Shown here in pieces: positions 44,219-53,879 of a stretch of DNA of 64,000 bases. A model generated the notes under the pieces. It was not told where the DNA came from. It saw only the letters and a list, made by a program, of their open reading frames with translations, and did not search any database. The stretch lies in assembly GCA_036850595.1 (NCBI GenBank), contig CM072148.1:25232930-25296929 (forward strand), in the 5' to 3' direction. The position numbers and the translations under genes are program-made. The DNA comes from Rhyacichthys aspro. Taxonomy: Eukaryota > Chordata > Actinopteri > Gobiiformes > Rhyacichthyidae. The first letter of the stretch is position 1. Every line of letters starts with the position of its first letter.

Positions 44219-44697
44219 CAAGAAAGACAGTGTCTAAGTCTGCAAAACAATCACATCCGCTTTTAATGCAGTACACACACTCAGAAAGACTGGAGGACTT
44301 AATGTCTATGCAGCTAAATGTACGATTTGACCCAGAACCAGATGGAATTGCCAGTTTGTTGCCATGGCTGATCAGTTTGCCATGTATGGAGTATTTAGAT
44401 CAGCAGAGACATTACGAGAAGAAATTGTCAGAGATCTCAGGTCACACTCTTTTACTGAAAATGGAACACCTTTGCTAAATTCTATTGATGCAAATGACTG
44501 GGATGGCTACCTGAACAGAATGGCCCGAAGTTGGACCTATGGGGATCATATAACTCTGCAAAGAGCTGCTGAAATTTTCAGTTTTTAATCATCTCCTCAT
44601 TGGCAATGCTTCCACGGTTATATCTCCATCCAACTCAAATCTGGACACGTGTTCATTGCTAGTCCTTGGACATTTTGCTGAAGGTCAGGGAGAGCAC
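44219..44697 (+). pseudogene. OTU-type cysteine protease domain, frameshifted
   Basis: Follows the integrase within one base (ATG at 44212). 44212-44340 reads ...HSERLEDLMSMQLNVRFDPEPDG. A one-base loss in the DGNC active-site region at about 44345 shifts the frame, and 44350-44588 continues CQFVAMADQFAMYGVFRSA...LREEIVRDLRSHSF, then WDGYLNRMARSWTYGDHITL and a stop. LGHFAEGQGEH with the catalytic His region follows near 44670-44695. The domain order D-G-x-C, W-GDHITL, H fits OTU deubiquitinases. It is then broken by a solo LTR. Confidence 0.7.
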
Positions 44698-45055
44698 TGT
44701 TACGGCAAAAAAATTACTCGGGCGCCGATGAGTTTGTGAAATAAAGGCTTGCCAGTGTTTTATTTCTCGGCAGAGAAAGTTCCAACCATCCAGTGACAGA
44801 GTCACGGTGAGAATGAAGTTGGACCCTGCCTTTCGGTTCAGACCAGTATTATATAGGGGTAACATCAAACACAAAACAAATGATAGGTGGGAAGAAAACA
44901 AAAGGGTTAAGGAAGTTTGAAACAAAAGGAAAAACAACAGATGATCATACATTACAAAGAGCCATTGGGGAGAAAAGGAAAAGGGAGCTGTTGGGTAGAG
45001 GATATGTTAATTAACACGTATGTGCTAATTTGATTCACACTTAGATGTAAAATCA
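44698..45055 (-). mobile_element. Solo LTR or LTR fragment of an unrelated retroelement
   Basis: Interrupts the OTU/F-box coding line. On the minus strand it has a TATA-like motif (CCTATATAATACTGG near 44850), an AATAAA signal near 44755 and an end at GCCGTAACA (plus-strand start TGTTACGGC at 44698). The right boundary is approximate, and no target duplication could be confirmed. Confidence 0.6.
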
Positions 45056-45680
45056 TTCTTGAGCAGACCTAAACAGATTATGGCATTTGGCAAAAGTAAA
45101 ACAGATTCAAATAATCTTGCAAGAAATGTTAGGTTTCCCAATTGTATGACTGTATCAATGACAAAATTTCCATTACAGCACTATGTAAGTTTGGAGGGCC
45201 CAGGGTGCTCACTTATTCAAAACATTTTTGAAAATGAGGCAGAAAAGATATTTCCAAAATCTATAAATAAATCAGAACATGATGTCCAACTGATTAGCCC
45301 AGACTATGATGATATCCAGCAAGGTGGACCTCAGGATAAGAAAATACAGAATGACATACCTGTCCTGCCAACAGAAATGCTGTCATTAATAATCCAACTG
45401 ACACTGGAGGCAGACATGTCAATGCTTGGGGTCTTTAACAGAGTGGCTTTTTAAAAAGCTTACTGATCCATTCCGTCCCAACATTTATCTTAGAGAAACT
45501 TTAGGTAAAAGTCTTGAGCTAGATTATAATCATGACAATGACTTAAGTATGTTAAGGCTGTACAAATCTGCAGGACGTGGCAGTGGTGTAGCAATAAGAC
45601 TTAAAGGAGCTATGTGTAGGATTTTAAGAATAAATAAGGCTTTTATTTGCCCAGAAGTCAGCCTGTCAATACTGTGATGA
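45056..45680 (+). pseudogene. Continuation of the OTU element: F-box-like C-terminal region
   Basis: 45059-45454 reads MAFGKSKTDSNNLARNVRFP, a middle region, then IPVLPTEMLSLIIQLTLEAD, MSMLGVFNRVAF. After a frameshift (45454) comes FKKLTDPFRPNIYLRETLGK. The pattern LPxExLxxIIxxL...LxxFNRVxxxFxxL fits an F-box-type motif, which in known proteins recruits SCF ubiquitin ligase. Further frame breaks follow to about 45680. The F-box call rests on pattern only. Confidence 0.45.
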
Positions 45681-45756
45681 GAGGGATGACATTTTAAGTA
45701 TCCAACTTGGTTGCCTCTATAACCCTGTAGCCTCATTTCATTCAGAAGTATTCGGG

Positions 45757-46120
45757 TTGGATTTCCCGCGAAATCGAGGCGGGTGTGACGTCGTGCGCGT
45801 TCTCGTCTCCGTGGTCTTGGACTTTCCTGCACGGCGGCCATCACAGTCACCGGCATTAGTTCGCGTTAGTTTTGAGATGGACTCTGCAGACACAAAAAAC
45901 CCCGAACGGCCTCCAGCACAGCAACACAGCACAACCCGGACACCGACACAAACTACACGCAAACATTAAAAAAACAAAGAACGTTTTATCGAGTGAGGAC
46001 CGCAGACCCAAAGGGGAGTGTGATCGGCACCGGAGGAAGACGAGCCAGAGTCGGCCGCGAGAGCGAAGATCTGCTCTGGGGATAAAACAGACCCAGAATC
46101 GGCTTTCTTTTCATTCAGAA
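45757..46120 (+). other. CpG-rich exon-like segment, possible promoter and first exon
   Basis: This stretch is richer in CG than its surroundings. It contains an ATG at 45877 opening a 30-codon frame (MDSADTKNPERPPAQQHSTT) and a separate frame open to 46120 that ends at a strong donor (TCAGAAG|GTAAGAC). If spliced to the acceptor at 46857 the second frame continues without a stop. It resembles a 5' exon of a host or captured gene; no protein family is recognised. Confidence 0.35.
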
Positions 46121-46857
46121 GGTAAGACATCATCAAATAACAATAGCATGCTTCTGAAACGGGGGCCTTTCGGACCAGCTAACAGCAACGTCTCTAAATA
46201 AGTTTCTGTTTTGAATGGATTAAATACCTTCAGACCATTACTTCGTTATGATCCTGACTCCCGAGGCTTATGAATCTGACAAATGTGCTGTCCTAGTTTT
46301 TCTTACTTATCGGCTGTCTTCACACAGCAGCTAATGCCAACTCTGTGTGGCATTTTTGAGTTACACTAACATTGGCTCGTTTGCAAAATAAACACCAGAA
46401 AACGCGAGCCATTACACTAACTTTACAACTGTCTGTTAGACCGAATGTAATTGTCATCACAGGCAAGCTAAAGGTAACTCTACCACACGTCTTTCACTGG
46501 TTACCTCGTTATATTCATGTCATGATTATTTACAAGTCGGACTGTTTATTGTAATGAAAATCACATCCGCTTGTCTCGGTTGTGATACACAGTACGACAC
46601 ACAATAGAGCGTATATACAAATAAAGTAAACATATGTGGTGGGATTAACTGTGCTTGTGCATTTATTTGTATGTGTAATTCATTTGTATGTGTATGGTAA
46701 CTAATAATCAAATGGTAAGCTGGTTAGTAACCGATCAATGAAAATGTAGTTATATTTTGTTTATTTGTTGAAAATACAGTGGCACTGTCAATAGTAATGC
46801 TTTTGTAAATATTGTATTTCCCTGTATTCTAACAATAGGTGAATTGTTTACAGCTAT

Positions 46858-46925
46858 GAGAAAACAACAGTGGAAAACACCAAGAAAAGAGACAGGATTG
46901 CCTGAATCAATAACTGCAGGATCTG
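46858..46925 (+). other. Putative 68-bp internal exon
   Basis: Acceptor TTGTTTACAG directly before 46858 and donor CTG|GTAAGT at 46926. The exon reads MRKQQWKTPRKETGLPESIT and AGSG. The phase is compatible with 45757-46120 upstream. After another acceptor-like site (ATATATTTAG, ~47015) the frame continues SVLRRTPPRQR and stops, so a complete gene is not demonstrated. Confidence 0.35.
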
Positions 46926-48840
46926 GTAAGTTTGTTTTCAGTTAGTATTTCAGATAAAAAATGAACTCTGATGCGATCATTCCTTTTAACTTAGACTCTA
47001 AATTCAATATATTTAGGCTCTGTGCTGAGGCGTACTCCACCACGTCAGCGGTGAGCACGAGTGGGCCCTCAGCAGATCCAGCATTCACCTCTGGATGTGG
47101 GACAAAGAGGTCATGGGCCAGATGACCCTCAGGCCCCTGGTCTCCTCCCTGGGGTTGTGTCCCCACCTACAGCTGAACTGGCCCAGACACAACTCTGCAG
47201 AGGACAGGTATGTCAGCCACATGCCCACAGTCCTTACCTGTCTCTCAGAAGGAACCGTTATGTTCAGATATCATGCACCAGTGGAGAAGACTAGCCTGTT
47301 TGGTTATTTACATCATAATATCAAGATGCACTTATTTACAATGCTGTGGACTTGTTTGTTACCTGTCAAACTTTATCTGTATTATCTATGTATTGTATCT
47401 TATAATAAAGTAAATAAATTAATGTCATGACTGTAAAAATGACACCAATGCTTATTATTCTCTCTCTCTCTTTCTTTAGAACATGACTTAAGCCACAAAA
47501 ACAAAGGGCAGCAATAAAAAGAGACAGTGCTCAAATACAGCAATTCCTTTACAATAAATATGTGCAGGAAAGAATCTATAAAAATGTATATTTATTATTG
47601 CCTGTATTTAAACACCATATAAAACTCAGCTCCATGTGGTGTGCTGAGACACCCTGTTGGATCCTCCTGCAGCATTTGTTTTCTAGATCTGTTGGCATGA
47701 CTGTTCAGGCAGGTGCACCGAGCTGGCTGACCCGTTTGGTTCGGCTGGTCCTGGTGTGGCTCTCTCCGGCACATCCAGAAAAAAAACCCTCACAGAGAGA
47801 CGAGTTCCACAAATCTGGAGGACTTCATCCTTCTCCGGGGACAGCTGCTGCAGTCACTGTTAGTGATCTCCTCCACAGGAGCTTCAAACTCCAGAGCTGG
47901 AGTCCTGAGAGTTCATGTTAGAGGTATTCTGAATGACACCAAGAGTAAAATAAACAAGGAGCTGAAATGATACAGTGGGGTTACATTTATGTTATCTCAA
48001 CCTAATGCAAGACCAATTTAGTACAGTAGTGGTACCTAGAAACAAGCAAAACTCCTGTACTTCGTAATATGTATTTTGCTTTTCTCCAGAATAAATAAGA
48101 GGTGTTGTGAGTGTTGTTTTGGTGCTTGTCACTGATGTTACACAAGGTTTAGGTTTAGGTGCAGCTGTTTAGACATTAGCTGATCAAATAAAAATGAAAT
48201 GCTCTAATGTCTCGGAAAAATAACAGTAATAGTAACACATTATGTATCATATCCCGTCTGATAGAGCTAAGCTCACTAACTTTTGCTGTTATTCTGCTGA
48301 GACTCATGTGTAAACCCTGCAGGGCCTCGATGGAAACTACATGAGCTAGTGCTAAAGCTAGCTATAGCTAAGCTAACGTTTGTCAACGCTTTTTTGACAA
48401 ACGTTACATACAGTCGATAATATATCACACAGAGTTTGCTCTAACTACTGTATTGTGTTGAAAAACACTTTATAAAACATCCTATTGTCAACATTAGTCG
48501 TTCTCTTGCCTTTGTCTCAAGAGTTCACTCTCTGTGTCAGTCTCGAGAGTCAAGTATAGTTTAGTCTCAAATAAAGTTTGTCAAACTTTCAGAAGTGTAA
48601 CTTTTCTTACCTCCTCTGTAAACATGACTCCAGTAAATCTCAGAGTCTGTGATGAGTCTGTAAAAGAGTTTGTAAAAGAGTGTGTTGAGGCTGGTGCACC
48701 GCTTCCTCAGTCGTGCTCGTACGAACGCGCGCGTGAGAGCGAGCACGACACTGACTGCAATTCCTCTAACGGCCACAGGTGTCAGTAACTGGTAGAAATT
48801 TATGAAAGTTACACAATGGCCCTTTAATAATTGCAATTTT
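46926..48840. other. Mostly unannotated; exon-like relic and hairpin
   Basis: 47016-47300 has coding-like pieces in two frames (HHVSGEHEWALS..., SPLDVGQRGHGP...), possibly a decayed transposase-type exon; I cannot name it. 47430-48370 shows nothing. A perfect 12-bp hairpin lies at 48375-48405. 48740-48831 (...GGTAGAAATTTATGAAAGTT, ACACAATGGCCCTTTAA) looks like the end of a dispersed fish repeat whose partner end I did not find. Confidence 0.4.
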
Positions 48841-49740
48841 TTTTTCAATAGATACTATTATTAGCTTCAGTCCTCACCATACATAGCAAATATTTATTGT
48901 GTTTCTAAAATTTAACCCCTTAAATGCCAGTTTTTGTGAATAGAACCTGATTTTCAAAATAAGACAAAAAACACAAAAAGTTAATAATTTTCTGTACAAT
49001 AAATGCAAATTATAGAAGTTTTGTGGAGAATTATCAGGGCCCGGGATTGTCAAAAATTGGCATCAAGTTTGAGTTTGCATCATTTTTATTTTTTGTGTAG
49101 AATCAGATTATATGATAAATGTCACATCAGTTGCCCTAGAGCACAAAAAAATGCTCCAGTAAAGACTGCTATAGAAATATTATCTAATAATGCATAATTC
49201 AATTTTTTTTAATGGATACTATTATTAGCTTCAGTCCCTATACATAGCAAATATTTATTGGGTTTCTAAGATTTAACCCCTTAAATGCCAATTTCTGTGA
49301 GTAGAAATTGATTTCAAAATAGGAGGAAAAAAAACACAAAAAGTCAATAATTTTCAATACAATAAATGCAAATAAAAAAATTTTGTGGGGGATTATCAGA
49401 GCCTGGGGTTATCAAAAATTGGCATCAAGTTTGATTTTGCTTCATTTTTATTTTTTGTGTAGTGTCAGATTATATGATAAATGTCACACCTGTCGCCCTA
49501 GAGCACAAAAAAATGCTCCAATAAAGACTGCTATAGAAATATTATCTAATAATGCATAATTCCATTTTTTTGTAAATGGATACTATCATCAGTTTCAGTC
49601 CTCACCATACATAGCAAATATTTATTGTGTTTCTAAGATTTAACCCCTTGAATGTCAGTTATTGTGATTAGAACTTGATTTCAGTATAAGACAAAAAACA
49701 CAAAAAGTGAAAAATTTTCCATAAGATAAATTCATTCATT
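48841..49740. repeat. Tandem repeat, period about 364 bp, 2.4 copies
   Basis: The landmark ATACTATTATTAGCTTCAG occurs at 48852, 49217 and (with two changes) 49580. The whole unit, including AACCCCTTAAATGCCA and ATCAAGTTTGA, is repeated. AT-rich and non-coding. Confidence 0.92.
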
Positions 49741-50830
49741 TTCTACCGCTTGGTTCTGTTGGAGGTTGCGAGTGGCTGGAGCCTATCCCTTCCTCACTCT
49801 CTTCCTCCGAAGTGTCCTTGGCCCCTGGCACATAATTTATATCCTCCACCTCTTCATCATCCTATGATGATGCATCATCAGATGAAGAAGGAGAATCCTT
49901 CTCATCGAGCAAATCAAGGAGGTTCATGGCTTCGGCCAAATTATACTTTCTTGTGCGTTCGATCTTGGCAGTTTGGGATGAAATGAACCCTGATCTAAGA
50001 TCCCGATCTAAGTGACACATAATGTTTTGCTCTGGGATAACACCTGTGTAAACAAAGCCAGACTAGCAAGTTTTTTTTGTTTTTTGTTTTTTTTTTTTAG
50101 ATTACTTTGTCAGTGAGCCTTTGATGTTTTGGTGTGTGATGAGCTTTTGATGGGTGCAGAAGCTTTGAACTTTGTGCACTTTATCGATTTGAACTGAACA
50201 AAATTCAACTTGTTGGTAACAGTAATGCATTTCTCGGTAAGGCATTTTGAATGTGGACACACACATACACAAACACAAACACACTAATTTCTCAACACAC
50301 ACATGCACACCACAGTATGACATCCCTAAAATACACCCAAATCATTTTAGTTCTGAATATTTGTTGAATGGGCCCTACAGGCACAATAATTTATACAACC
50401 ATCAATGGAGCCATTGCCCCATTTTGAACTCTCTCTCTCATATATGGGAAAAATGATGCCATATAGTGGAAAACAATATAAAGTAAAATTCTTGTCCCTC
50501 ACTATCATGAATCCATGAAAAAAAAAATATATATATAAAATTTATACAGCAATGGCAGTGAATTCAAAAAACATTGTTTTTAATGGAAATCAATGGCACA
50601 AAAAAATGACGAAGGACGATGGGTGTTACTATTTTCATTTTAGAGTCTATTAAAAAGTAAAAAAACAAAAAACTAAAACTAAAATCTTAAAATTCAAACC
50701 AAAATACACACCAGAGGCAAAATTTATGATATTTGCATAAACACAGCCAAAGTTATCCACAAAAAAAAGGCGTGAAACATCAAAAAATGCTCTAGAGGTG
50801 TAGCAAGGTTAAACCTGTTAACCTGCTCTC
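49741..50830 (-). other. Dispersed repeat end and possible piggyBac-type acidic N-terminus relic
   Basis: 49738-49795 (TTCATTTTCTACCGCTTGGT ... GGCTGGAGCCTATCCC) matches a very common fish repeat end. On the minus strand 49993-49800 reads IERTRKYNLAEAMNLLDLLD, then Ser/Asp/Glu-rich residues with one stop and EEVEDINYVPGAKD, the composition of N-termini of piggyBac-derived proteins. The link is weak. 50000-50830 is AT-rich with poly(T) and poly(A) runs and no gene. Confidence 0.3.
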
Positions 50831-50929
50831 ACAGTAGTTTGTGTGAAGCCTTAGTTTGTTCTGTTTCAGTCGTTTCTCTGCAGTCTCCACCTGCAGGTGG
50901 TGCTGTTCTGACCTGTCTCTCTTTTTCAG

Positions 50930-51018
50930 GTGAGCCGAACCTTCCAGGAGCTCGATGTGTTCAGGGACCTGGGAGGAATGTGGGAAGAAATGAGACCCAA
51001 AGTGTGGGAGTTTAGGGA
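50930..51018 (+). pseudogene. ABCA pseudogene exon, first extracellular domain
   Basis: Acceptor CTCTCTTTTTCAG, then VSRTFQELDVFRDLGGMWEE and MRPKVWEF, a motif of the large extracellular loop of ABCA1-subfamily proteins. The block ends in the 24-bp-type minisatellite at 51019, so its donor is not recognisable. Confidence 0.75.
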
Positions 51019-51285
51019 CCAGGACCGGACTAACCCGGACCAGGACCGGAATGACCTTGACCGGACCAGGACCAGGATTGGACTGACCAGGACCGGACGG
51101 ACCTAGATCGGAGCAGAACCAGGACCGGACTAACCCGGACCAGGACCGGACTGACCTGGACTGGACTGACCCGGACCAGGACCGGACTGACCCGGACCAG
51201 GACCGGACTGACCCGGACCAGACCAGACTGACGTGGAGCAGAGCAGGACCAGGACCGGACTGACCCGGACCAGTAACCTTGCGCT
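51019..51285. repeat. Minisatellite of GGACCGGACTGACCCGGACCA type
   Basis: Tandem units of about 21-24 bp with internal ACCGGAC / CCGGACCAGG variants, inside the ABCA pseudogene. Its composition resembles the GGTCCTGGTCTAGTCC arrays further on. Confidence 0.9.
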
Positions 51286-51499
51286 GCAGCTGGATTCTCG
51301 TGAGATTTGGGAGTTTCCAAACTCTTGTAAATCCATCTTGTATTGCTCCAAACAAACTTCTTGAGTCGATGAACCTTAAACTAACCGGACTCTTTTGACC
51401 ATTGATGTGGCAGCACTAACAGGAAGAGGAGGGGACAGCTAGCGCTCTCTTCTCCTTTTTGTTATCAACATGACTACGACCAAAGACGTTAGCGTTGAT

Positions 51500-51656
51500 G
51501 CTGCTATAATGCAGTGTTTCCTTCTGAGTACACTGTTTGCTCGAGCGAACCTCGCGGTGGCATGCAGTGGAATCATTTACTTCACTCTGTATCTGCCATA
51601 TGTCCTCTGTGTGGTCTAGTCTGGCCTACATCGGCTTCGGGGCCAAGGTCTTCGCT
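51500..51656 (+). pseudogene. ABCA pseudogene exon, membrane helices of TMD1
   Basis: Reads MQCFLLSTLFARANLAVACS and GIIYFTLYLPYVLCV, two membrane segments highly typical of ABCA1/4/7. It then hits an in-frame TAG with frame loss, after which AYIGFGAKVFA continues in another frame up to a donor-like GTGAC at 51657. Confidence 0.88.
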
Positions 51657-51689
51657 GTGACTAACTTCTGAATATCATAAATATACCAT

Positions 51690-51975
51690 TTACAGGTGTT
51701 TCCCTCTTATTTCTGGTCTTTAGTCCAGTTTTCCCTCCTGTTTCTGGTCTTTAGTCCAGGTTTTTCCTCCTGTTTCTGGTCTTTAGTCCAGGTTTTTCCT
51801 CCTGTTTCTGGTCTTTAGTCCAGTTTTTCCTTCTGTTTCTAGTCTTTAGTCCAGTTTTTCCTCCTGTTTCTGGTCTTTAGTCTGGTCTTTCCTCCTGTTT
51901 CTGGTCTTAAGTCTGGGTTTTCCTCCTGTTTCTCATCTTAAGTCCGGTTTTTCCTCCTGTTTCTGGTCTTTAGTC
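51690..51975. repeat. Minisatellite of TTTCTGGTCTTTAGTCCAG type
   Basis: About nine imperfect ~30-bp units (TCCTCCTGTTTCTGGTCTTT AGTCCAGTTTT) filling the intron before the next exon. The polypyrimidine character may have served the acceptor. Confidence 0.93.
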
Positions 51976-51993
51976 TTCTTCTTTCCATCCCAG

Positions 51994-52129
51994 AGCCTGC
52001 TGACTCCGGTGGCCTTTGGGTTTGGGTGTGAGTACTTCGCTCTGTTCGAGGAGCAGGGCATTGGCCTCATGTATGTGGACGCCGTCCTGTACGGAGTGCT
52101 TACCTGGTACCTGGAGGCCGTCCTCCCCG
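51994..52129 (+). pseudogene. ABCA pseudogene exon, end of TMD1
   Basis: Acceptor CTTTCCATCCCAG and donor CCCCG|GTAACA. Reads SLLTPVAFGFGCEYFALFEE, QGIG, then directly LMYVDAVLYGVLTWYLEAVL. In functional relatives a stretch of roughly 25 residues separates these two motifs, so the exon looks like a fusion of two exons or carries an internal deletion, although the frame is kept. Confidence 0.9.
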
Positions 52130-52256
52130 GTAACACACCTTTAGCACTGCTCTGTTTCTAAATCTGTTCCACAGACTTTAGTTCTTCTTTCTTTCATTTT
52201 CTTTTTTCCTCTTTTTTTTCAAACCTGTCAGGACCTGGTTCAGGACCTTCTGCTTG

Positions 52257-53072
52257 GGTAAATCCTTCCTTCCCTCCTTCTTCTCTGCCTTCCTCTTTAT
52301 TATGGTATGTTTTTAGAAACTCATGGTCTAAAAGTGGTCTGAATCTAAACTGGGCCAAATCTGGTCTAAACTGGGTCTAAACTGGATCTACACCTGGTCT
52401 AAGCCTGGTCTAAACCTACTGGTTCGGAGAAAAGGACGGGTGCAGTAAAGTCCCTTTGAACCGGAGAGGGAACCCTGGAGGTGCATACAGAACCAGAACC
52501 TGTCCCTCTTGGTCAGGTCCTGGTCCCGGTCTGGTCCCAGTCTGGTCCTGGTCCTGGTCCTGGTCCCAGTCTGGTCTGGTCCTGGTCTGGTCCTGGTCTG
52601 GTCTGGTCCTGGTCTGGTCCTGGCCCTGGTCTGGTCCTGGTCTACTCCTGGTCTAGTCCTGGTCTGGTCCTGGTCTAGTCCTGGTCTGGTCCTGGTCTGG
52701 TCCTGGTCTAGTCCTGGTCTAGTCCTGGTCTAGTCCTGGTCCCGGTCTGGTCCTGGTCTGGTCCCGTTTTAGTCCTGGTCTGGTCCTGGTCTAGTCCTGG
52801 TCTGGTCCTGGTCTAGTCCTGGTCTAGTCCTGGTCTGGTCATGGTCCAGTCCTGCACCCGTCCTTTTCTCTCTGCACCTGTCCTTTTCTCCGAACCAGTA
52901 GTTTTAGACCGGGCTTAGACCAGGCTTAGACCAGGTGTAGATCCAGTTTAGACCCAGTTTAGACCAGATTTAGACCCAGTTTAGATTCAGACCACGTTTA
53001 GACCATGAGTTTCTGCAAACAGACCATAAAAAAGAAGAAGACAGAGAAGAAGGAGGGAAGGAAGGATTTACC
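52257..53072. repeat. Long inverted repeat (arms ~190-220 bp) with minisatellite loop
   Basis: 52257-52446 and 52854-53072 are imperfect reverse complements (ends GGTAAATCC / GGATTTACC, inner ACTGGTTCGGAGAAAAGGAC / GTCCTTTTCTCCGAACCAGT). The ~400-bp interval is (GGTCCTGGTCTAGTCCT)-type minisatellite. It lies in an intron of the ABCA pseudogene. Confidence 0.9.
52500..52853. repeat. Minisatellite (GGTCCTGGTCTA/GTCCTGGTCTG)n
   Basis: Units of 6 and 12 bp built from GGTCCT and GGTCTA/GGTCTG. Open frames across it (for example VLVWSWSGPGLVLVWSW) are repeat artefacts. A smaller array of the same kind is at 53085-53190. Confidence 0.95.
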
Positions 53073-53188
53073 AGAGCAGTCCTGGTCTAATCCTGGTCTA
53101 GTCCTGGTCTGGTCCTGGCCTAGTCCTGGTCTAGTCCTGGTCCTGGTCTAGTCCTGGTCTAGTCCTGGTCTAGTTCTGGTCTAGTCCT

Positions 53189-53227
53189 GGTGAGCAGGCT
53201 CCTCCATGGAGGAGGAGCCTGCTCACC
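53189..53227. repeat. Perfect 17-bp stem hairpin at an ABCA exon start
   Basis: GGTGAGCAGGCTCCTCC, loop ATGGA, GGAGGAGCCTGCTCACC. The right arm is the start of the linker exon (coding EEEPAH), so the left arm is a short inverted copy of exon sequence. Confidence 0.93.
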
Positions 53228-53286
53228 TTGATCCAGGTGTGTTTATCGAGGACCTGATGAAGGATGAAGGGCAAGACCACCACCAT
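53205..53286 (+). pseudogene. ABCA pseudogene exon, linker to NBD1 with remnant of Walker A
   Basis: Reads EEEPAHLDPGVFIEDLMKDE in one frame, then in another frame GKTTTM followed by a donor-like GTGAG. The first part is the conserved pre-NBD1 linker and GKTTTM is the end of the P-loop. The ~45 residues that normally lie between (start of NBD1 and GHNGA) are deleted, so ATP could not be bound. Confidence 0.85.
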
Positions 53287-53299
53287 GTGAGAACCTCTC

Positions 53300-53765
53300 C
53301 GATTGGCCGGTTTAACCCCTCTCTCCTCTGATTGGCCGGTTTAACCCCTCTCTTCTCTGATTGGCCGGTTTAATCCTCTCTTCTCTGATTGGCCGGTTTA
53401 ACCCCTCTCTTCTCTGATTGGCCGGTTTAACCCTCTCTCCTCTAATTGGCCGGTTTAACCCTCTCTCCTCTGATTGGCCGGTTTAACCCTCTCTCTCCTC
53501 TGATATGCCGGTTTAAGCCTCTCTCCTCTGATTGGACGGTTTAACCCCTCTCTCTCTTCTGATTGGCTGGTTTAACCCTGTTTCTCCTTTGATTGGCCGG
53601 TTTAACCCTCTTTCTCCTTTGATTGGCCGGTTTAACCCTCTCTCCTCTGATTGGCCGGTTAAACCCCTCTCTCTCCTCTGATTGGCTGGTTTAACTATCT
53701 CTCCTTTGATTGGCCAGTTTAACGCTCTCTCCTCTGATTGGCCGGTTTAACCCCTCTCTCTTCTC
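53300..53765. repeat. 29-bp minisatellite (CTCTGATTGGCCGGTTTAACC...)n, first array
   Basis: About 16 units of 28-31 bp with GATTGGCCGGTTTAACCCCT as core, in the intron after the linker exon. The same unit recurs at 54795-54985 in a later intron. Confidence 0.95.
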
Positions 53766-53879
53766 TGTTTCAAAATGAGCAAACTCTAGTTCCTTTTTTA
53801 TTTTATTTTCAGCAGTTTTAACCAATATTTCTCATCATTAATCTTCATCATCATCATCATCTTGTCGTCTGTCTCTCAG

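Noticed and set aside
47095..47430. 111-codon plus-strand frame as a gene
   Set aside because: It overlaps another coding-like frame, lacks a convincing start or domain, and has splice-like sites that do not assemble into an open message.
48534..48848. Overlapping 84- and 93-codon frames
   Set aside because: They sit on the end of an apparent dispersed repeat with no protein similarity recognised.
50792..51355. 187-codon minus-strand frame in the ABCA pseudogene
   Set aside because: Most of it is translation of the CCGGACCAGGACCGGACTGA minisatellite; the plus strand carries the true exon.
52456..52733. Trp/Ser/Gly-rich frames in the GGTCCTGGTCTA array
   Set aside because: Pure repeat translation inside an intron of a pseudogene.
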